64,000 nt of DNA. Source: Aurelia coerulea (lineage: Eukaryota; Cnidaria; Scyphozoa; Semaeostomeae; Ulmaridae). The notes under the pieces were generated by a model. It did no database searches. It was not told the DNA's origin and was given only the letters and a program-made list of their open reading frames with translations. Positions 1 through 10,885 of this stretch are shown here, piece after piece. How positions within the stretch are numbered: position 1 is the first letter of the stretch; the number at the start of each line of letters is the position of its first letter. The stretch spans positions 3,348,001-3,412,000 of the forward strand of contig CM076958.1 in the NCBI GenBank assembly GCA_039566865.1, read 5' to 3'. The translations under genes were made by a program, and so were the position numbers.

Positions 1-774
1 CAATAACTGTCAATTTCCATTTTTGATTAAGTCTTCAATAATTTCATTAGCTGGGCACTTTCAAATTTCCAACGATCTCAAGGGGCCTGGTCCAAACATT
101 TTTCCAGGCACAAGCTCCCTAATTGTTTGCCAAGCTCTATCTTGATTGGCTTATCTATTAGGGAGCTCGTCCTTGGACAAAAATATATCTTTGTCTTGAA
201 ATGCTTCGACTTAATATGTCGCTGTAGTGCATTTTGCAGTTTTGCATCAAGTATGTATATCAATTGATTACTAGTTGGCTATTTCAAAACTTTTCAGTAC
301 GGACAGCATGTATTTATATCAAAAGTTTGTAAGAGAGTGGAGGCAAAAAAACACGACTTATATTTCAGCACACTTAGGCCTTTCGAACTTACGTTCTCTT
401 CAGAGCATGAGCGATATGACACCAAGTGTGTGCCACCTTAACGTTAGATTGGTAGCGAGCTATCTAAACAAATTGTTTGTGTGTGCTTTTACCTATTTTT
501 ACTTGGTAGTGAGCCACCTTATCGCTGTTTCGTCATTTTGAAATTTTCGGTAGTGAGCCACCTTAAGTGCAGATCCACCTTAACCGTAAAACCTCCATAG
601 TTTTAGTCGCGCATTTTTTTGCCTCTACTCTCTTACAAATTTTTAGCATACCTTCTTACCAAATATATACATATCAAAATATAGATCGTCCATTTTCTCA
701 ATGTTCGCTGTATTTGTATAAAGAACTCATGAATCCTTTGGACACTCTGTAAACTTAAAATTTTCAATTCCCAG
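1..774. other. Left edge: intron of gene 1 with a dispersed repeat
   Basis: No exon seen. Bases about 420-575 hold a repeat (GTAGTGAGCCACCTTA twice, AATTGTTTGTGTGTGC) that recurs at about 11225-11392. The rest is AT-rich with nothing recognised. Short open frames here lack splice support. Confidence 0.5.
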
Positions 775-1015
775 GAGTCTGCAAAAGTTATCGAGGAACA
801 AGAACGCAAGAAGGGAAAAGCAGTACAACAAGATGGAGCATTTGTTCAAAATAGTAAGCCACAATTCTATAGCTGGGAATCCAAAATAATGCAAGGATAT
901 ATCAAGATAGGTGGTGGTCTTTTGGTTGCGTTTTTCATCCTTGGATGCATATATGAGATTGTGAGGTACTGGTTGAAAATACAAGAAAAAGCAGCGAAAA
1001 TTCAACCTGAAGACG
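775..1015 (+). CDS. Gene 1, penultimate coding exon: membrane-spanning part of an unidentified protein
   Basis: Internal exon open in phase 0 from a clean acceptor (pyrimidines then CAG at 774) to a consensus donor (GTGAGT at 1016). It encodes about 80 residues: a charged Glu/Lys/Gln-rich stretch, then a hydrophobic segment of about 20 residues (GGGLLVAFFILGCIYEIV) flanked by Lys and Arg, then a short basic linker. This looks like a single transmembrane helix. The exon ends with one spare base, which joins in frame to the exon at 1866 to give a Glu-Asp-Asp-Ala-Lys junction. Upstream exons must lie left of the window. I do not recognise the family; the single-pass membrane call rests on hydropathy read by eye. 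Confidence 0.72.
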
Positions 1016-1345
1016 GTGAGTTCTTTAATTCAATGTAGTACTACGTCGCTATGATTTTTTTTAAATGATCATGAATGAAATTGAAACAAATTTGTGAAAT
1101 TCTGCTGTGTTCAAACAATAATACATAAAGTTTGCAGCACGCGAACTGATGAATGAAAAGGGAAATAAAAGATTGATGTTAGTTATTCGCTTGGAGTTAT
1201 GACTTATCGTCCCTTGTTTCCCTGTGTTCTTTGATTTGCTGATATCACTTGCTCAATAGGGACTCATACCATTACTCTTATAAAGTTTCTATTACTTTTA
1301 CCATTACTTTTTCATTACTCTCTATTACCATTACTTTTTCAAATA

Positions 1346-1760
1346 CAGTAAAAACCCGCACATAAGAACCTTCATTTATTAAAAACCTACAGCCTGAAAT
1401 CATATATTTTGTACCCAATGGATAAGAACCATTTCAGCCTGATATCATGACTAGGTTCTTAATAAAGGGTTTCATTCATTCATTGGGAAGTAAATGCAAT
1501 CTGGTTGCCAATCGACCTCTTTCGTGAACTCCAAAACATTACTTGCAGAACTGTGATAGGCAGGGCCTGCAGGGGTAAACTTGGTAAGCTTGGATTGAAA
1601 TGGATAGGGCCAAGAGTGTAAATATGTTTGGCTAAGATATAGATTCACATATTTCCCATTGTTAAGAGCCTACACCCTGATTACTGGGTGTCCCTCATTG
1701 CATAAAAACCTAAACAGGCTGAGTTCAAAATCTTAGGTTCTTATGTGCGGGTTTTTACTG
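1346..1760. mobile_element. MITE, TIR CAGTAAAAACCCGCACATAA, inside gene 1 last intron
   Basis: CAGTAAAAACCCGCACATAA at 1346 is mirrored by its reverse complement ending at 1760, so the terminal inverted repeats are about 25 bp. The element is about 415 bp and has no coding capacity. I could not define a clear target duplication. It occupies about half of the intron between the two exons. Bases 1271-1340 to its left are a degenerate TTAC-type simple repeat. Confidence 0.7.
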
Positions 1761-1865
1761 CAGTAAATACATTTTTGGCTCTCCCAATAGGTTGCAGGCA
1801 GGTAGACTTCCAATGAGATAGACTAAGTAAGAGCTGAATTTTATACCAAACGTTTTATTTTTCAG

Positions 1866-2524
1866 ACGCGAAAGTTGGGATGAATAAAGATATCACGGCA
1901 CAATCCAGTCGATCTGAAATCATAGCAGGATCGAAAGAATCAGTTAGAAGCAGAAACAATTTTCAAGAATTTGGTGGTACTGACAAGCATCAGTTAATAT
2001 CCGAATCATCGAAAAGCTCCCTGTCTGGCCTTTCTGATTCTCAAAGCATTGAAGAGCAAAGTTCACCCGGGCCTAGCCAAAGTTCCGCTGAAAATCACGC
2101 CCAGGCAGTAGCATTGAACGAGTCCACAAGGAGTCTGCGATGGGCAGATTCGAGATCGCAGCAAGACTTCCAACCAATATTGCTGCCTGATGGGATGTGG
2201 AAACAGCAGCTGGCAGCCATACGGAAACTGGATAAGCAAAAGAGTGGAGGATTCATCCAAAGAATATTATTATGGGTAAAACGCAGAATAATGGTTGAGA
2301 AATTAAATGTCCCAGATCCTTTGGAACAAGAAACGAAGAGTTTGATTGATGAATTTACAGAGCGACTTGATCACAGATTGCACTCATTGGATTCACAACA
2401 TTTGCATCAACTGCTAGAGAAGAGGAAACAGATTTTTAAGAGATTTGGGAAATTTAGATATATCAATGAGTCGGAGCTCGAGGTGCCATATGGAGTTTAT
2501 TCTGAGCAGGGAATTTTGAATTAG
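1866..2524 (+). CDS. Gene 1, terminal coding exon: cytoplasmic-type tail, stop at 2524
   Basis: The acceptor is TTTTATTTTTCAG ending at 1865, and the frame continues exactly from the exon ending at 1015. About 219 residues follow. The first 100 are Ser/Gln/Glu-rich and probably disordered (runs such as SSKSSLSGLSDSQS). The last 110 are ordered-looking, with basic and amphipathic helices (IQRILLWVKRRIMVEKL; LHQLLEKRKQIFKRFGKF) and an acidic-aromatic end (YINESELEVPYGVYSEQG). A Met at 1880 begins a long open frame, but the reading frame is already open upstream through the splice. No catalytic motif is visible. With the preceding exon it makes a single-pass membrane protein with a long soluble tail. 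Function unknown. Confidence 0.75.
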
Positions 2525-2558
2525 TTAAGTAGCCTAAATAGTTGGGCTTGTCTGTTCA

Positions 2559-2564
2559 AATAAA
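2559..2564 (+). terminator. Polyadenylation signal AATAAA of gene 1
   Basis: Canonical AATAAA lies 35 bases after the stop codon of the exon ending at 2524. This is a plausible 3' end for the membrane-protein gene and supports the exon being terminal. Confidence 0.6.
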
Positions 2565-2902
2565 ATGTGCTAAAAAAGCATCGAGAAGAATGCAGCTGAT
2601 ATATCTGTTGCCTTCAACTGAGATTGATGAAAGCTGTTGAAAAATTCATCTGAAAACTTTGCTAACTTAGTTGCTGAGGCAAGGGAAATAAGAGTTAGAT
2701 ACCGGGTGTCCCAAAAAAGTGCTCCCGTTTGAAAAATCACCAAAATCTGATTGTGCAACCGATCTTCAATTTTCTTTTTTTGTCCAGTAGATCAAGAGCC
2801 AAATTATTTCCCAGATGAGCTGATTTTTTAATTGGCTTGGTTTTGAATCATACTGCAAAGAAACACTGATGATTGCCAGATCAATTTCTTTGTGGATGTT
2901 AA

Positions 2903-3072
2903 AGGGAATCGACATAGTTAAAAGCTGGCCCGGGCCAGGTCAAAAATATAATCCATTGTACTCGACAACTTTGACGCATCCGGTTTCATTGTGTAGGTAA
3001 AAAACAATGGGTTTGTGGGCGTTTCTTTAGCCTATTTATAGCGGCTACGAGATATAGCTATGTCTATTCCCT
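2903..3072. mobile_element. 170-bp MITE with TTAA (or TAA) target duplication
   Basis: TTAA at 2899-2902, then AGGGAATCGACATAG; right end CTATGTCTATTCCCT, then TTAA at 3073-3076. The flanking type A sequence is continuous across it when compared with the intact copy at 58349. A related copy that has lost its right part lies at about 35823-35991. The duplication fits piggyBac-type TTAA or Harbinger-type TAA; the sequence cannot separate these. Confidence 0.72.
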
Positions 3073-3104
3073 TTAAGCATCTTGTTTGGTCATTAATGAC
3101 TGAA

Positions 3105-3640
3105 TTATTATTGTTAATTCTTTCATTTAAAGTTGGCTAAAAAGTATAGCTACAATTGCTAATTAAGGCCAACTATTTACAAAAAATACATATAATATTA
3201 CAAGTGAAGATATAATTTACAATAAAAAACCTAAATTGGGATAAAATATTTTACATAATCTGCAGTTGCAGGCTTGGCATTGATGGGCTTTGATAAGCCT
3301 TTTGAAAATCTGAAGGGAATCTGAATTTTTCAGTTCTGGTGGTAGTGTCTCCCATACTTTTTCCCCATAAATCTGACTGTATCGATTCCAAGGCAAGTTG
3401 TTTTCGCCTTTGGTAGTTGTAGTTTATCAGAACACCTTAGGTTGTAAGGCATTTCTTTTTCCTCAAAAATTTGCTTCATAAAGCTGGGATTTAGATCATA
3501 TTTTGTTTTGTAGATCTCTACCATGAGCAACTGCAGGTTCCTCTGATGAACGGTTACCGAATTATCCATTTCTAACAATTTTTCAAAGCTAGAAACATTG
3601 TCCTTGTATGCGATTCTTAGGGCCCTTTCATGTACTTAAA
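3105..3640 (-). pseudogene. Non-LTR retrotransposon 3' end (CR1/L2-like), dead fragment
   Basis: The minus strand reads part of the C-terminal region seen in other non-LTR relics of the window: VTVHQRNLQLLMVEIYKTKY, as in the copy at 11518. The frame is degenerate after that. The 3' end (low coordinates) has the same GGCCTTAATTAGC and CCAACTTTAAAT tail as the copy at 50915-51250. It interrupts the type A MITE: flanking sequence TCATTAATGAC and AAATGCGCACTATC are adjacent in the intact copy at 58349. It is 5'-truncated with no active domain. Confidence 0.68.
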
Positions 3641-3991
3641 TGCGCACTATCATTGGAGACTTCAATGGTAATAAAAAATCTGAAAATTTTGACTCTTAGG
3701 CAAGATTGAGTATGTTGGTTAAAAACTATAGCTCAAAGTAAGGTTTTTCAGGGTGCAATTTTTCTACCTCGTTGTATCAAAAGCAACCATTTTATCATCT
3801 ATAAAAATTTTTGGGTCTTTGACAAATCAAGTCAAACATAAAATTTTATCAAAGGTTTGACAATTGATTTTTGCTGATTTTTTAAACAGGAGTACTTTTT
3901 TTGGAACACCTGGCATATATTTGTGTGTGTTTGTTTGTTTGTCTACAGGACGATTCAATAAAACAATCCCCATTTGAAAAGTCACTGCTCC

Positions 3992-4590
3992 AACAAGGGC
4001 AGATTTTGTAATACAATAGCATGAGTTGCTTTTGTTGACACCTCAATTCAAAGCGATTAGCGATTTCAGACAAAGGAAATTCTCTCAACCAGCAATTCAA
4101 AACAAACAAAGCCGCAAAAGTTTCTTTGAAGCCCAGGTAGCTAGCTCGCTCGTTGTGCATTCCAGAAACTGTTTTTAAGGGCAAACATGAGCGTAGATCG
4201 AAAGGAGAAGGATGCATCTACACATCTGTCGCGGGCATTTTATTTGTTTGGTTCAAAAGCCGTTTAGGAGGCGATTCAATTCTCTTATTTTTTTTGGTGT
4301 TATCAAAACATTTACTGCTCAGCTTCTGGACCAAAGAAATAAAATGCCCGCGGCAGATGTGTAGATATATCCTTCTTCTTTCGATCTATGCTCATGTTTG
4401 CCCTTAAAAATAATTTCTGGAATGCACAGCGAGCGAGCTAGCTACCTGGGTTTCAGAGAAAATTTTGCGGCTTTGTTTGTTTTGAATTACTGGTTGATAG
4501 AATTTCCTTTGTCTGTGATCGCTAATCGCTTTGAATCGAGGTGTCAACAAAAGCAACTCGTGCTATTGTATTACAAAATCTGCCCTTGTT
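3992..4590. mobile_element. Foldback element, 599 bp, perfect 9-bp target duplication (Mutator-like)
   Basis: Two arms of about 260 bp are inverted around about 4290. The ends are AACAAGGGCAGATTTTGTAA and its complement. The flanks carry CACTGCTCC at 3983-3991 and again at 4591-4599, a perfect 9-bp direct repeat. Long inverted repeats plus 9-bp duplications are the hallmark of Mutator-like elements. There is no transposase, so it is non-autonomous. The open frames on both strands are mirror images from the arms. A degraded copy of one arm lies at 63678-63795. Confidence 0.82.
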
Positions 4591-4689
4591 CACTGCTCCC
4601 TGAATATCATGACGATGCTATTTGGAAATATATCATTTAACAGCAGACGTGTTTGAAATAAACTTCAAAATTTACCTGACTGACATTGG

Positions 4690-5405
4690 CAACTCCTTCG
4701 TGGAATTACTAGGATTTCCTCCAAAAAGACCCTTCGAGAAATTTTCCAAACAGGCCTAAGACCACGACCAAATTTCGTGATATTTCTACCTTACAGCCAT
4801 GACTTCAACAGCGTTTAGTATGTTTTATCCTAAAAAGGCATTAAAGATTCAGCAATTTGCGAATCATTGGAAGTCAGATGGGAAGGCCAGCTGAATCCCT
4901 TGGAGATTTGATTTGGTCTGTCATTAGTTTGATCCTCCCTCCAGGGTGAGCATTTGCTAATGTGCCAACCATTTTATTTCCTTGTTTACGCTAAAAACAC
5001 TTTGAAATGAAACGTGATTTTCATTTACTATGTTTACTAGGGAAAGGGAATCTTTGTAGTGAAGGGTTAAATGAAATTTTAGTTTATTTCTAATCTAATT
5101 TAGGTTGTTTAGCTCGTAGTATAAATTTTAGATCAGAAAAGTTGGAGGGGGGGGGGGGGCCAAACTTGATAAAAAGATTTACCACAACACAACATGATGA
5201 GTTGCCTTTCAGAACGGCATGATTTGCAAAAAAGTGGGGGCCCCCAGCCCCCCCGTCGTCGGAGGCCCTGAAGGATTTACAAATTATTGCTGTAGGGCAT
5301 AAATTTGCGAGAAATTCGGTCGTGACTTTATACTGTTTTTGGAGGATTCTTGGAGGGAGTTTCTCGAGAAAATCCCTTACAATTCCTCAGCGGAGTGGCC
5401 GATTT
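4690..5405. mobile_element. Probable old inverted-repeat element
   Basis: The left block (GGAATTACTAGGATTTCCTC, CACGACCAAATTTC) is mirrored at 5265-5400 (CACGACCGAATTTC in complement, CCTCCAAGAATCC). Arms are diverged and no target duplication is visible. A run of about 13 G at 5146-5158 and a GGGGGCCCCC stretch at about 5236-5260 lie inside. Edges approximate. Confidence 0.45.
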
Positions 5406-5409
5406 CAGG

Positions 5410-7250
5410 CAGGTAAAAAAGCAAAAAATACCAAAATTTCCCTATCGTTTCTGCATGGAACAACTAAATTTTTAGTATAACTAAAATATTAGTTATATAG
5501 ATTCTCTTCTTTGAGTTGACATGCTACCTTTTGTTAAGTTGACACCCTTTTACAACTGGGGATCCAGTGCATGGCAGTTGCCTAAGAGCCTTAAAGGCTG
5601 AATTAAGATTATCACAATTTAGAGATAGTTTACTTTTAATTCAAAATATGACACCATATTCATGCAGCGATGCGATGTTTGGACATTTTATTTACTATTT
5701 TAGAGTTTAGTTAGCCTGCAGCGTTCTATTATACGCTTGCAATCAACGACTTTAGAATTTACAACTGCAGCAACGATTGTACATATTATTTACAAATTTA
5801 GAGTTTATTCAGTCTACAGCATTCAGTAAACAGCATTCAGCATACAAATATCTATTGACAACTCTAAAATTTTAATGTTAGATTGGACGAAAGTGTATGA
5901 TGAATACAGTATGATACAAATGACAACTGAGAATTTGCATTTGATTAGTGTATATTTCAGGGATAAATAGTGTTTATACTATATACTATATTTATCCCTG
6001 GTATATAGTGTATATACGTACATAATAGAGTGTGCCAAAAATATATCTCTTTCTTTGCATCCTTCCACATTTTAAACTTATTTATACAGGGTTACGATTC
6101 AGAGTAAAAAAACCTGCTTGACAATTGGCCCTGTGAGAACAAGATATCCTTTCAATGTAAATGTTTTAGAATTACATACTGTGTAAGTGTGCATAATTTT
6201 CATAGCAATTAATAAAAGGAAACTTTATGCATCTCTGGACGGCGGAGGAACAACACATTTACTAGCCCTTGTCCATGTTTCATCGTGAAACTCCCAAATT
6301 TACTTCACATATTTTGGGTACGGGCACCTGCCATCAATGAAGACAGAAGGGTATCGATTTTCGCATGATTTTGGTCTACATGAAGGTATTTGAAAACAGC
6401 AGGAACGGTATCGATTTTCGGAACGAGGTTTTTTTGTGTAAGGAACGGTACAAATCGATTTTCACGATTTTCGGCATCGTGTATAAGGAACGGTCTAAAT
6501 CCTCCAGAATCGATTTTTGCGATTTTGGTATAAGTATAAGGTCAGATATACATTTTCGGAAAATTGGAATAAGGTCGGCCGGGTGTACTTTTTCGGAAAA
6601 TTGGTATAAGGTCGGGTATACTTTTTCGGAAGATTGGTATAAGGTCGGGTATGTTTTTGAAGCTTCGATGGCACGTCCCCGACCAAAACCAGATAAAGTA
6701 CCTCTCCCCTGCCCCAATATTCAACAGTCAAATTCATATTCATTCCGTAAATGTTTCACATGTTTGCACACCTACCCTAATAATAAGCATCTTATTCATG
6801 CTTTGTTCTCTAAAAGAAAAGAAAGGGCGCGATTTCTCCAATGCGCAGGAATGTGTGAAAAATAAACATACTTGTGCGCATTTGTAAAAGGACATTCAAG
6901 TTATCATCCTAAAACCATGACAAATAAAATTAACAATCAAGGAACAATAGTAATTGTTTTATAAGAATAAAATATAAGATTTATTTTTAATGTCATACCT
7001 TGTAAGACGAGATTAAAGCACAAAATGGAAGCAGGAAGACCACAACTGCAGATCTAACTTTGCTAAACCATAACAACGCAAAGAATTCAGGATTGCTGCT
7101 CCGCTGTTGTAATTAATGTTTGGTTCAGTCGTTTCTCAGAGCCTTGAGGTCTTTTAGAGTACAGTATGTCATGGAGGTGTTGCTTGCAAGAGCTGTTTAA
7201 CAGAGCATCTGCTGTGGATGAACAACTGGCCTAAGCGCATGCACCTTGGC
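5410..7250. other. Intergenic spacer with small palindrome and short tandem repeats
   Basis: Bases about 5945-6012 form an AT-rich palindrome (AGGGATAAATAGTG against CTATATTTATCCCT). Bases about 6545-6655 hold three copies of a 35-40 bp unit (TTTTCGGAAAATTGGTATAA, GGTCGGGTAT), preceded by degenerate relatives (AAGGAACGGT, ATCGATTTT) from about 6395. Overlapping open frames here are repeat artefacts. Nothing else recognised. Confidence 0.5.
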
Positions 7251-7415
7251 TTCCTAAAGTTTTATTCACGCTACAAAATTCACACAACGAAGAGAAGTGA
7301 CAAATACACGAAAGCTCGAAAGGGATAGCGAAAGTTTTGAATCAAAGTTTGTCGTTACACGAAAAAACACCCGTAATAGCGGCACCACAGCAAAGAAAGA
7401 GTTTTGGTTTCCCGA

Positions 7416-7419
7416 ATGA

Positions 7420-7445
<26 letters not shown>
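7416..7445. repeat. GA dinucleotide repeat in the likely 5' UTR of gene 2
   Basis: GAGAGA-type run of about 30 bases ending GAGGGAGAGAGG, about 100 bases upstream of the proposed start codon. GA repeats are common near animal promoters; any role here is unproven. Confidence 0.75.
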
Positions 7446-7451
<6 letters not shown>

Positions 7452-7541
7452 GAAGTTTGATACTGGAGGAAGTTTATTTTGGTGCAACAAGAGACAGTCA
7501 AGAGACTGAGCAGTTGAGAAAGACCCATTTTACATCAAAAG

Positions 7542-7604
7542 ATGATGGAGGAAGGAGAAATAACGCAGAGCTCTGGACTGTCGAGAACGGAAAGTCAACT
7601 CACG
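7542..7604 (+). CDS. Gene 2, proposed first coding exon (PH-domain protein)
   Basis: Two adjacent ATGs (7542, 7545) open 21 codons (MMEEGEITQSSGLSRTESQL then T) ending phase 0 at a GTATTT donor. An in-frame TGA at 7515-7517 lies upstream, so the start is local. Phase 0 matches the next exon at 10749. The sequence is acidic and Ser/Thr-rich, as expected of a disordered N-terminus. The assignment is inference: it is the only upstream candidate I saw with a start, a donor and matching phase after gene 1 ends. The larger overlapping frame from 7337 is in another frame and reads through the GA repeat. Confidence 0.5.
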
Positions 7605-7972
7605 GTATTTTGTCATTTTTTATGTTGACTATATTTTGCAGAGTTGGTAATTAATTTTAAGCAGTAAAAGCAAAATATTCCAAAATTTGCACAAAATAGC
7701 AAGGCAAAAAGGGGGGAATGAAAGCTCTACACCAGGAAGATCAGTTAGTTTTGTTTAGGAAAGGGAAATCCAGCACTGCACATCGTGAAAGCTCTATATT
7801 TAGCTCTCCTGCTATCTATCTTACCCCCACTTATATCAAATTAGGTGGCCAAAGATTTTCCATTCATTTAACTGAAAAAAGTGTGTATGTTAATTTCGAT
7901 GTCGTGCGTGTGGATAAAAACTGTGTCAAATTTGTGTATTTGACTCATAAGTTTGTCTGTTTTTGTTGATGC

Positions 7973-8170
7973 CCCAAAATATGCCATAAAAGAACTGAAA
8001 GCTACCATTTAATTTATAGCATTGTCATTTGATTATGTGAAAAAGCAGCCTAAGGAATCAATAGAAAGTGTTGTGGCGCAGTGGTGTAATCCTGGCGCAG
8101 TGGTGTACTGTGGCGCAGTGGTGTACTTCTGCCATCCCAGCGCTTGGCGCTAAAAACCACAGCTTCACTT
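7973..8170 (+). repeat. Degenerate tRNA-SINE copy with triplicated A-box region
   Basis: GTGGCGCAGTGGTGTA occurs three times in tandem between about 8074 and 8127, then the SINE tail AGCGCTTGGCGCTAAAAACC. It is related to the better copy at 20614-20810 but lacks the B-box region. The left edge is approximate. Confidence 0.55.
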
Positions 8171-8548
8171 CACTTCAACCTTATTTAAAAAGCATCAATA
8201 AGATCTGATTTATCCTTTTCAAGCGTTCCCTGACACCATTTTCAAATTGTGCCATTTAAAGTTACCGTTTTCACAATCTGCTGCACTGAAACTCTGATGG
8301 CACAGATTGTAGCGTTTCCAGTTCCAGTTTCAGTTCCAAAGGAGGCCTGTACGTAACAATTTTTTTCCTTTTTCAAACTGTTTAAAAACCAGCATTATAG
8401 TAATCTTGTTTTGACACTGACTCTACTGCAAATAGAAAGTAAAGGAACGTTGTGTTATTGGTCAGATTCATCATCAAATTTTTGTTATTTTCCACAAATT
8501 TACAGGTTTTTGTGGTTTTCAGGTAGGTTGATTTTAATTGGTTTCCAG

Positions 8549-8801
8549 CCCAAGAAAGAATTTGCAAAGCAGTAAACAACAAGTTTCCAAAGTTATAAGC
8601 AAATTGGATTTTGTGCAATCAGATCAAACAAACCAGGCTTCTTTGGAGATAGCAATATGGTTTAAGTTAGGCTGCTTATCATTGAAGAGGAAACTTCTCA
8701 GGGTGCAAACCACAGTTCACCAGCTGTTTTTCAAACTAAAAAGATATTGGAAATCTTTCTTTGAAGTTCCTTTGAGAGCAATATGGTCTATCAATTCTAG
8801 A
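8549..8801 (+). CDS. Possible extra exon, unassigned
   Basis: Open for 84 codons after a fair acceptor (TTGGTTTCCAG at 8548), ending near a GTAGGG donor. Encodes a Lys/Gln-rich then hydrophobic-basic peptide (LFFKLKRYWKSFFEVPLRAI). Its end phase does not match the exon at 10749 in the frame the other exons demand, so it is unlikely to belong to the main gene 2 transcript. It may be a chance open frame. Confidence 0.2.
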
Positions 8802-10190
8802 CGGTAGGGTAAGACTGGGTATGCGAACTACAGGGTAAAGTGAACTACCTTGGATCTTTTATTTTTTCATATGAACGTGAAGTCGGACGAAGGAGATCTA
8901 TTATTCTCGTTTCCTTCATATTTCAGCTTTCAGAAAATCATAATTTGTAGTATCAGGTTTTGTTCTGATGATTCTACTATGAGCTGCTAAAAAATCCTCT
9001 AAAATTCTGACAGCCAAGGTTTGACCTCATTTCAAAATACGGTTACTGATGCAAGACTTTTGTTGGGATTTGATGAAACAAGGATATCTAACATTGACAA
9101 GATAAATGGTCATCACTGTGAGGTTAAAATATTGATAATTGTCATCAAATTATACCAAAAAATAATTTTAATTTTGTTTCTGGGGGAGGTTCCAGGGTCA
9201 AGTGAACTAGGGAGAATTACAGAAGTTTTTTAAACCGGTAGCATTTTTTGATACACCACCCAGTATATGACTGAATGATAAGATATATCCAGAACCTCTC
9301 AAATATCAATTTAAGAATTTAAAATTCATGAATGCTCAAGTACGGTAACTCTGCAGGCAACTTATCTGATTTTTTTAACAATGCAGTATTAATTATTCAT
9401 GCATATCAATCTAGAGTCAAACATTCAAGTGTTACTGTTGTCACTGTGCTGTGGTTATCTGTCACACCAGGAAATTAATCACCTGTTTGTTAAGATTGTA
9501 AAACTGTATTCAAGAATTAATTTGAATTCAAGATAGATCACTTAAACAATGTTTGACCTGAGCAATTATAGTGCTTAAATTAAAAATGAGATTATCAGTG
9601 GATTTTTTAGTATGAGACTTTGCGAGAAACCATGATAAGTTTCAAGAAGCAGTAGTGATTGTTCCTGTGTCATAGGACCATTGTTGTTTGTTTCTTTAAA
9701 TAATGGGCTGGATCATGTGATCAGAAGCAATCTCCTATCAGAACGTACCGTAATAAACCGTGCAAGCACAGTGATGGCTCAAAGAACTCTAATCGTAAAT
9801 CGGAGTTGGCTTAGGCTCCTCCAATTTTCTTCCTCGCTGTCCCCTTGCACCCACAAAGGAAGCGATACTGGCCACAACAGGGAGACAAGAAGAGCAAAAC
9901 TGCAGGAAAAAAACACTCATTTTTGTAAATTTTTGCAAATTTTTATGTTGGATAATTGATATAAACAATCACTCACTTCTCTTAATCTCTTAATGAATCT
10001 CAGGCGTTTCTGTATACTATTGACTAAATTTATTTTTGTGTAGCCCTGATTGGTTATTTATGAAACCAGGTCTGGCCAATAAGCTTACAGAGTTTGAGTT
10101 TGAAAACTGTCTCTAACTTTTGCATTTGCTAAAAGACATCTTAGTTATATTTATTATTTGCTGACTCCAATTCTTTAACAGAAAGTCTTC
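8802..10190. other. Intron sequence of gene 2, nothing firm
   Basis: AT-rich. GGGTAAAGTGAACTA near 8835 and GGGTCAAGTGAACTAGG near 9195 look like a short diverged direct repeat. No exon, RNA gene or element with defined ends was seen. Confidence 0.4.
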
Positions 10191-10220
10191 CTTGTTGGTA
10201 ATGGCCCTAGCAATGCTCGA

Positions 10221-10490
10221 AGAGAAAAACTTCCGTTTTTGTGAAAGTGTTCACACTGATCCGCACCAAAATGGCACAAAGACGGAGGTTTTCAACAACG
10301 CTATCAAAAGAGAAAAACCTCGGTTTTTTTTAAGAGTTCACACTGATCCGCACCAAAAGGGCGCAAAGACGGAGGTTTTCAACAACGCTATCAAAAGAGA
10401 AAAACCTCCGTTTTTGTGAAAGTGTTCACACTCCGCACAAAACGGCACAAAAACAGAGGTTTTCAACAATGATATCAAAGTGGATATCCA
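10221..10490. repeat. Tandem repeat, about 88-bp unit, three copies plus remnant
   Basis: AGAAAAAC blocks start at about 10223, 10311 and 10398, each followed by TTCACACTGATCCGCACC-like sequence and GACGGAGGTTTTCAACAA. The open frame through it is a repeat translation. The last unit decays into AAAACGGTGGTTTTTG. Confidence 0.75.
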
Positions 10491-10748
10491 CAAAACGGTG
10501 GTTTTTGAAAATGCACTGGATTAATGTGAATGCACAGTAACAGAGATTTTTGAAAATAAATTATGTGACAAAGAAAAATCTAAAAAATATGTTAATGCTT
10601 TCTTTTGCACTATTGATAAACCTATGAGATCTCATCTTTCAACTCAGAGTATGCACTTTGATTCAAGTATTTGCTTTCCACCTAGAAAGTTTATTTGCAA
10701 ATATGCCTTATTTTTTGTGGCAATAATAAAATGTTTTTCTTTACACAG

Positions 10749-10796
10749 AGTGAAGATACACAGAACCTACAGATGTTGGATCTCAGCGGAATCCAT
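10749..10796 (+). CDS. Gene 2, exon A
   Basis: A 48-base exon, phase 0 in and out: acceptor TTACACAG, donor GTAAGT. Encodes SEDTQNLQMLDLSGIH, immediately before the first strand of the PH-like domain. The phase fits both the proposed start exon at 7542 and the exon at 13036. Confidence 0.62.
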
Positions 10797-10885
10797 GTAA
10801 GTTGAAAGCTATTTTTGCTCAAGACTTGAGATCAATGTTAATGGATTACAGTGTATAGTATTCTATAAATGTATTGGCATCAAAG

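Larger units (their letters stand above)
2702..3913. mobile_element. Mariner-like MITE, type A, enlarged by two nested insertions
   Basis: Begins TA|CCGGGTGTCCCAAAAAA at 2702 and ends with the matching inverted end TTTTGGAACACCTGG at 3913. Intact relatives at 51475-51957 and 58349-58882 are only 483-534 bp. The excess here is explained by a TTAA-flanked MITE at 2903-3072 and a retroposon 3' end at about 3105-3640. The left target TA is present; the right flank reads CA, so that side has decayed. Confidence 0.75.

Noticed and set aside
3882..4640. Three open frames of 80-111 codons on both strands
   Set aside because: Mirror-image translations of the foldback element arms; no domain.
6365..6887. 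Several overlapping frames of 60-166 codons
   Set aside because: Translations of a short tandem repeat on both strands.
7337..7654. 105-codon open frame through the GA repeat
   Set aside because: Repeat-driven (Glu-Arg run) and in a different frame from the start exon with a good donor and matching phase.
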